This document shows positions 1 through 6,000 of a stretch of DNA of 6,742 bases, one piece after another; within the stretch, counting starts at the first letter, position 1; each line of letters opens with the position of its first letter. Under the pieces are notes generated by a model. It was not told where the DNA came from. It was given only the letters and a program-made list of their open reading frames with translations, and ran no database searches. The position numbers and the translations under genes were made by a program. Source of the stretch: Elusimicrobiota bacterium (lineage in GTDB: Bacteria > Elusimicrobiota > Elusimicrobia > FEN-1173); contig PMLF01000316.1 in assembly GCA_003158755.1 (NCBI GenBank), positions 1 through 6,742 on the forward strand, in the 5' to 3' direction.

Positions 1-20
1 CTCCCCCGCAAGCGGGGGAG
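1..20. repeat. Hairpin past the giant gene's stop: partial second copy of the palindromic element, possible terminator
   Basis: CTCCCCCGC and GCGGGGGAG form a perfect 9-base stem around AA. The stem, followed by GGG at 21-23 after the next A/G bases, closely matches the right-hand hairpin of the element at 5698-5717. It begins 35 bases beyond the TAA of the giant gene, so it could end that transcript. No T-tract can be judged because the window ends here. The bases between it and the stop (21-55) show nothing else I recognise. Confidence 0.5.
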
Positions 21-55
21 GGAGAATACCCCCTGAACGGATACAATAATTCGGG

Positions 56-3000
56 TTAAGCCGCCTCGAGTACGGCGCGGATGACGCGGTCCATCCCATC
101 CAGATTCATTTTTGTCAGGGGGAAGTCACCCAGGATGCGCCGCAAGAATTCAAGGGCGCGGAGGAGCGACTCGTCCGTCCTCTCGTCGGGGACGGGCCTC
201 CGTCCGGCGTAGAGCGTCACGCCGCCGGGGCGGGCCAGCAGCGCGGCCACATGGGGGGATCCCTGCGCTTTCGTCAGATAGACGTTCTCCCCGTCGAAGG
301 CTTTCAATCCGTCAACCGCCACCGCCTCTGCCGGGATTCCCGCCACCGTCAAGGCCGCAAGCGTATCTTGGTCATCAGCGAGTAGGGCGTAGGCGCCGGG
401 GGTAAAATTGTTTTTCAGCTGTTCGGCGGTCTTCCTCCACCAGGATGCGGCCTCCGCCCCTTCCACGTCCTTCTTTCCCACCAAGTAGAGTTGGTTGGCC
501 CCGATGTCCACTCCTCTTTTTAATAGCGCCCGGAGGAACGAAGTCATAAACCTGTCGTCGTTCCGACGTTCACTCAAGCGGGAGGCGATTGCCCGGCTCA
601 AACCCTCAAATCCGACGCCGTCCTGATGCAGACCAGCCAGGCCCAAGGACAAAGGCGCACGGCCGAGGAGATCATTGACGAGGGCGGCCGAGTCCCCACC
701 GGTTTTCTTGGCGGCGATGATCTTGGCCGTCGCATCCGCTAAGAACCTGGTTTCCAGCCACCTTTTCAACAGGACGGAAACTGGGACCCACAAGAGGCCG
801 AAAGACTTGGCGAACAATTCATCAAACACCTTGAGGATTTTCGCCCGAGAGGATTTGGAAATGAGCCTGGGGAACGCCGCCGTCGTGATGCGGTGGAACA
901 ACTCCTCTCCCTGGGCCGAGATAGCGCCGGGCCGACGCCACGCCGTCGTCGCCGCGCGGAAAAAACCATTTTCCCACACCGTTTTTCCAAAAGCCGTCCC
1001 CGCCACTACCCCCATCGGCAAAGCGGCGGTCACGAACCATGAAAAACCCGTGGACAGCGCGAGGATCATCAGTGCGAACCAGCCGGGAGAGAACAAAACG
1101 GGATGGAGTAGCGCCGCCACTATCACGGTCCCCGCCGTCCAAACACCGGAGAAAATTATCTGCCCAAGCTTCGAAGCATGTTGCGGGGATGGCTCGGCTT
1201 CCGCCTTCGCCGCCCGCGACAACGCCCGGCTCTGGACGACGGTGATCTTCCACCGGCCCGCGGAGGGAACAAACCTGATGACGCCTTCCATGTCCTGCGG
1301 CTGTCCATCCACCCCCGGGTTCTCCGTCAGAGCGTTTCGCTCGGCGAACAAACCCGTTTCCATGAGGGCATAGATCAAGGCCGCCTGGTCCTTATCCGGA
1401 AGACCAACGAAATCCTTGTTGGGGTCGACTTTCTCTTCCCGCAATCCGCCGGCGTCCGCCAGGACCGTGTTCCATTCCTTCGTTCCGGGTTTCCGGTAAC
1501 GGACGGTCCCGGACGTCTTGTCCACCGCGATTTCCGACGCGAAACCCGCCGAGTTCTTTCCGAACAGCGTATCGCCCTGCCCCTGGACCACTTCGATGAG
1601 AAGGATACCTTCCGCCCCTTCAAGCGACGTGTGGATGGAAAACGAGTAGTCCGCCGGAGCCGAAGGGACGACCCAGGCTCCGGGTTCGACCTCCGAGGGA
1701 TCGACTCCCCATCGTTGCCTTTCCCTGTGCGCCGCCGGGTCCCACGTCGAGGCCCAAACGTCCTTCACGGCCTTTTCGAGTTCGCGCTCCGTCTTGACGT
1801 TTGGCACCGTCAAAAACGTCCCCGCCCCGAACCCCGGGGCGTAGGGCAGGTCCTGGCCGTTCTGCGCGGCCCGAACGTAAACGCCTTGCGCGATCATCCT
1901 TTCCACTTCGCCGTTGAAAACATATCGCCCCTTGATCTCCAGCGGTATAGTCAGTTGCCGGATCAAGCGCCTCATTTCTTCCAGGACGGCCTCCGTCTCA
2001 CCTCCCGATTTCAACTGATTGATGAGTCGCCGGTAATTATTCGTCTGCCCGCTCCACTCAAGACATCTTTTGAACCCTTCATGTGAAAACACCTCCCCGC
2101 GCGCCCATTCAAATTCAATGTCGGGGTTGGAAGGTTTGTAACCTTTTTGCGCGAGGTGGTTGAGGCCGGCGACCTTGTACCCGACGGTCTTCGGGTTCGT
2201 CATGGGCGACCCCCACGAATCCGGCAGGACGATCGCAGGACACAGTTCCATTTTGGGCAGGGAGACGGTGAGAGCCGAAGAAGTTCCGGGCGCCGACGGT
2301 TCCTCCCCGGACGTTTCAACCTCTTCCAACGTCACGCTGTTCTTTTCGACGTTCACCTCCAACGCGACGATCTTTCCGGCGATTTTTCCCAAAAAGCCGT
2401 TCCGATATTCCTTTCCCGGCCAAATGGCGTGGACGTACGGCGACAGGCCCGCCTGTTTTTCCTCGTGGGACCCTCGGGCGTCCGGCCGGAACGTCAAAAG
2501 TCCGCCCATCCGGTAGCCCGGGTCCGGCGGCGGCAGGCGTTCCAGGGCCACAATGGAGCCGGGAGGGAGCGCTTTTAATGCTTCCTCGGAGGGCTCCGGC
2601 CCTTCCAGAATAACCAGGCGTCCCACAACGCGGCCGCCCCGTCGGGCTTGAGGCTCCTTGACGCGCTCTTGGACGGGTGGCAATTTCAGGAACGCGCCCC
2701 TCGTCCTCAAGAAATCCGCGACCGACTCCGGCAATTGATCCCGGGAGCCTTCCCACCATTCGGGCGGGATCGCCGCCAGGATGGACGATATCTTTTGCCT
2801 TTTGGGTTCAAAGAAAGAGGCGTTCCGGACGAACGACACCAGGGGACCGACCACGGTCCCCACCTCCCGCGCCGGGAATTTTTGTAAAAAGGACGCCGCC
2901 TCCGCCGGCTCCATTCCCAACACGTCTTCGACGATCGTTCGGGCGGCGAACGCGGCGCTGGGTCTCGTCCCGTCCGAATCCCAATCGAAGTTCCTTCTCT

Positions 3001-6000
3001 CGAAATATTCGATCGCGGGGTAAGGGAGGCGGCGCTTCAAGCGGCGGAGCCTATCGGCGGGCAAATGGAGGAGAGCCTCCTCCACGTTCTTCTGCAAATA
3101 GCCTGAAAATGATTGCTTGGCAGCTTTAACGAGACCCGGAAGCAACAGTACGACCGCGTCGTCGCTGAGACGGGCAATGACATCCGCCGCCCCCTTCGCC
3201 CCGAAAAATCCGAAAAATCCGGGAATCGTCCGCATGTCCCATTCCGTCGACCGGAACTCGTCGCGGTCGGCGAAGGCATCGCCGTCGCGCACGCGCTTCG
3301 ACAGGTCCAGTCCGCGCTCCAAAATGGCGGCGAGCATTTCCGGCTCGATGTCGTTTTCCCAACCATCGTGAAACAGGCGGCGCCATGCCTTATCGTGACC
3401 GCACAACGTCATCAGAACGGCCGCCGCCACGTCGGGGGCGAGGAGATAGATCGTTCTCAAGAGGCGAAGGCCCGGCGTTTTGATCTTCAAATATTCCAAT
3501 CCGTTGAGGAACCAGGGTCCGAAAAATCTCTTTTCCGATCCGAGAGACTCCAAAACCTTTTCCGCGTCCGATCTTTCTTGCGGCGTCGGCTCGGAGAAAG
3601 ACCGGGGCGTTGAAGGATTCCTCGCCTCCGCTTCCTCCGTCGGCGCCTTCCCTTCGTCCATCCGATGAAAATCCGGCCGCGCGCCGGTGATCCTCCGCCA
3701 TATTTCATCCACGTCCCGGCCAAGCCGTCTCTGATTTTCAACGAGGAACGCCGCCGTTCTTTCAAGCTCCTCCCCCTCGTAACCGGCCTCCCGACAAAGG
3801 CTCGTCATCTCCTCCGGCGGAATGGCCTTGAAAACGCGGACGCTTTCCCGGATGTCTTTCTCGTTCAAACCCTCGGCGCGAATCACGCCGCGGCCGAAAC
3901 CGAACCTCGATATTTTCCTCGCCGTCAGGATATTCCGCCGGCCCGCGTCTTGGCGGCCGGTGCGGACGATCTCGCCCTCTAATTTCAAATAGCTGTCGCT
4001 CTGGGGATGGAACCAGCGCGCGGCCTGCCCCGCCGACGAGTAGGCGAAATCCCCGTAGAACTCCGCGAGTTTCTCCGGCGTATTGTCGTATCCGCTGGAT
4101 CCTGCCCCCACCTCGTCGTTGTCCAACGATACGGGAACATCGGAAACGAAACCCAGGTTGAACAAGTGGTGGTCGTATTTCCTCATGAGGACGTCGGCCA
4201 CGAGGAGCGCGCTGAAGGCCTTTGAACGATCGCGGTGAGGGAATTCGTCAAGGCCGATGTTGGACGGCGCGACGACCCGGGTGAGGTAATAATCCTCGAT
4301 GCGCCGCGGATCGACGAAGGGAAGGCCGGCGGCCTCTTCTCGTTTCAGGAAACGGATTTCAGCCGTGTTGGCCCGCCCTTTCAGGAGCAGGCAACCGAGC
4401 ATCTCATGCCGGGGGAAATTTTTTTGTTCCCTATCTTCAACATAAGCCACCCTGGCGTTCGGCTCGAACTTTTTGACGATCCAATAAACCGTCTTGCTCC
4501 CGATGTCTTCCGCGACGAGACCTTTCTGGAACATCCGGTCCTCGGGTTCAAAAAGGGGAGCCTCCACCTTCTCTTGGAATCCCGGATTGTCCTCGTCTTC
4601 GCCTTCCAGCACGCAATAATCCTCCACGCCGTTACCGTAGCGGCGCAGATACCTCAGCCGCTGCGCCCCGGTTTCCCGGGCCAGTTCGTCGTACAACGCT
4701 TTTTTCTCATCCGCTCTCGCGGAGCGATACGTCCCATGCCCTCGCTTGGCAAGGCCGTCGATCGTGCCCCTGGAACCCACTGTTAAATGCGAATCGGCGA
4801 ATTGCCGGTTCGCGTTGTAGAGCTCGTGGGTCCGGAGATGGGCGAGCATGGAATCGGTCCCGGCCGCCGTTTGAACATGCTCGATGAGGGCAAGTCCGAC
4901 GAATCGCTTGAGGGCTGTGACGGGGTTCTTGTTTCCGTGAAGGTTAATGAAGGCTGCTTTTTGGGTCAGGCTCCACGTCGGCAGAAATTGCAGGGCGGCC
5001 CATTCGATGGCGGGAGAGAGTTCTTCCGCGTAGGGTTGCAGGGCTTCCCGACCCATCCCCAACAATTCCCGGATTTCGGACTCGAAACCTCTCACCGCCT
5101 CCCCGTTAACCGTCTCGATATTTCCTTCCCGGTCGAAGGTCATTTTCAGGGCGGTGGGTTGTTCCCGCCCGACTCTTATTTCGGCGAACACATTGTTCCC
5201 GGTCAACTTGGCGTCTTTGATCTCCACGCCGTTCGCCAGTTTAGGAGCCAACCGGGCGAACGTCTCCGTCGGATTTCCCGGTTTCTTCAGGTCGTTTAGG
5301 ATTTCCCTCGCGCCTTCGACCGCGTCGAGCACCGCGATATCGAGCGCGGCTTGGCCGTCATCGATGTGTTTCGTCGGCACGTCGGCCAGGAAAAGCTTTT
5401 GGCCCTGGAACAACTTTTCGAGAGGGGTTTTTTCGCGGGTGAAAACGGAGAGATAGGCGCTTCCGTTGGCGGTATCCACCATCTCGATTTTGGGGACGAA
5501 AGAGATAACGGTAATCCCGGCGTCGGCGAGGCGTTTCGTGATCCCCTCGGAGTGGTAGCCGCCGGTGACTAGAACGGTAATTCGGGGGCCTTCGCCCTCT
5601 CCCGGCCTTCGGCCACTCTCCTCGGAGCCAGAGGCTCCTGCGGAGTCCAGCCCGGCTCTGACCGGGCGCGCCAAACGGATGCCCCCGGCATCCGACACCC
5701 CCGTAAACGGGGGAGGGGAAGCCATGGCGCGCAGCAAGTTTTCCGCCATGGATTGGTCGCGGGCGTCGGCTTCTTCATAGAAGTCTTCAAAAGAGGAGAG
5801 GGCGAGAGCGCCTTGATTGTCAACAATGGAAGGATTAGAATGGTCTTGAGAGAGAGGTGAATCTCCATGGAAGACCGTTCCTCCCTGATCGCGATTGACC
5901 CCGATATTTGCCACGGCCAGCCTTGTTTCGCCGGAACGCGCATCATGGTCTGGCAGATTCTGGAGTTGCTGGAGGCCGGAGTGTCCACCGCGGAAATCGT

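Noticed and set aside
77..290. Reading the antisense part of the giant protein (residue numbers 77-290) as a real domain
   Set aside because: It is the exact reverse of two confidently recognised small genes, so its sequence is most simply a by-product, even if it is translated.
675..1373. Plus-strand open frame of about 230 codons opposite the membrane segments
   Set aside because: No recognisable protein pattern; the opposite strand encodes convincing hydrophobic spans and the end of the ATP-grasp domain.
1178..2086. Plus-strand open frame of about 300 codons opposite the dikinase module
   Set aside because: The minus strand here has clear GWD/PPDK motifs. The plus frame gives Arg-rich, family-less protein and is a GC-rich shadow.
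3201..3218. Direct 9-base tandem repeat CCGAAAAAT, twice
   Set aside because: It encodes a short 'GFFGFF' run in the giant protein. A two-unit repeat of a multiple of three is unremarkable.
4235..5299. Consecutive plus-strand open frames opposite the middle of the giant gene
   Set aside because: They lie codon-on-codon with the giant frame, as expected where TTA/CTA/TCA are rare, and resemble no known family.
5595..5717. CRISPR array or riboswitch as an explanation for the clustered hairpins
   Set aside because: There are no repeated units with spacers, the stems differ from one another, and the block lies inside a coding frame; a mobile palindromic unit fits better.
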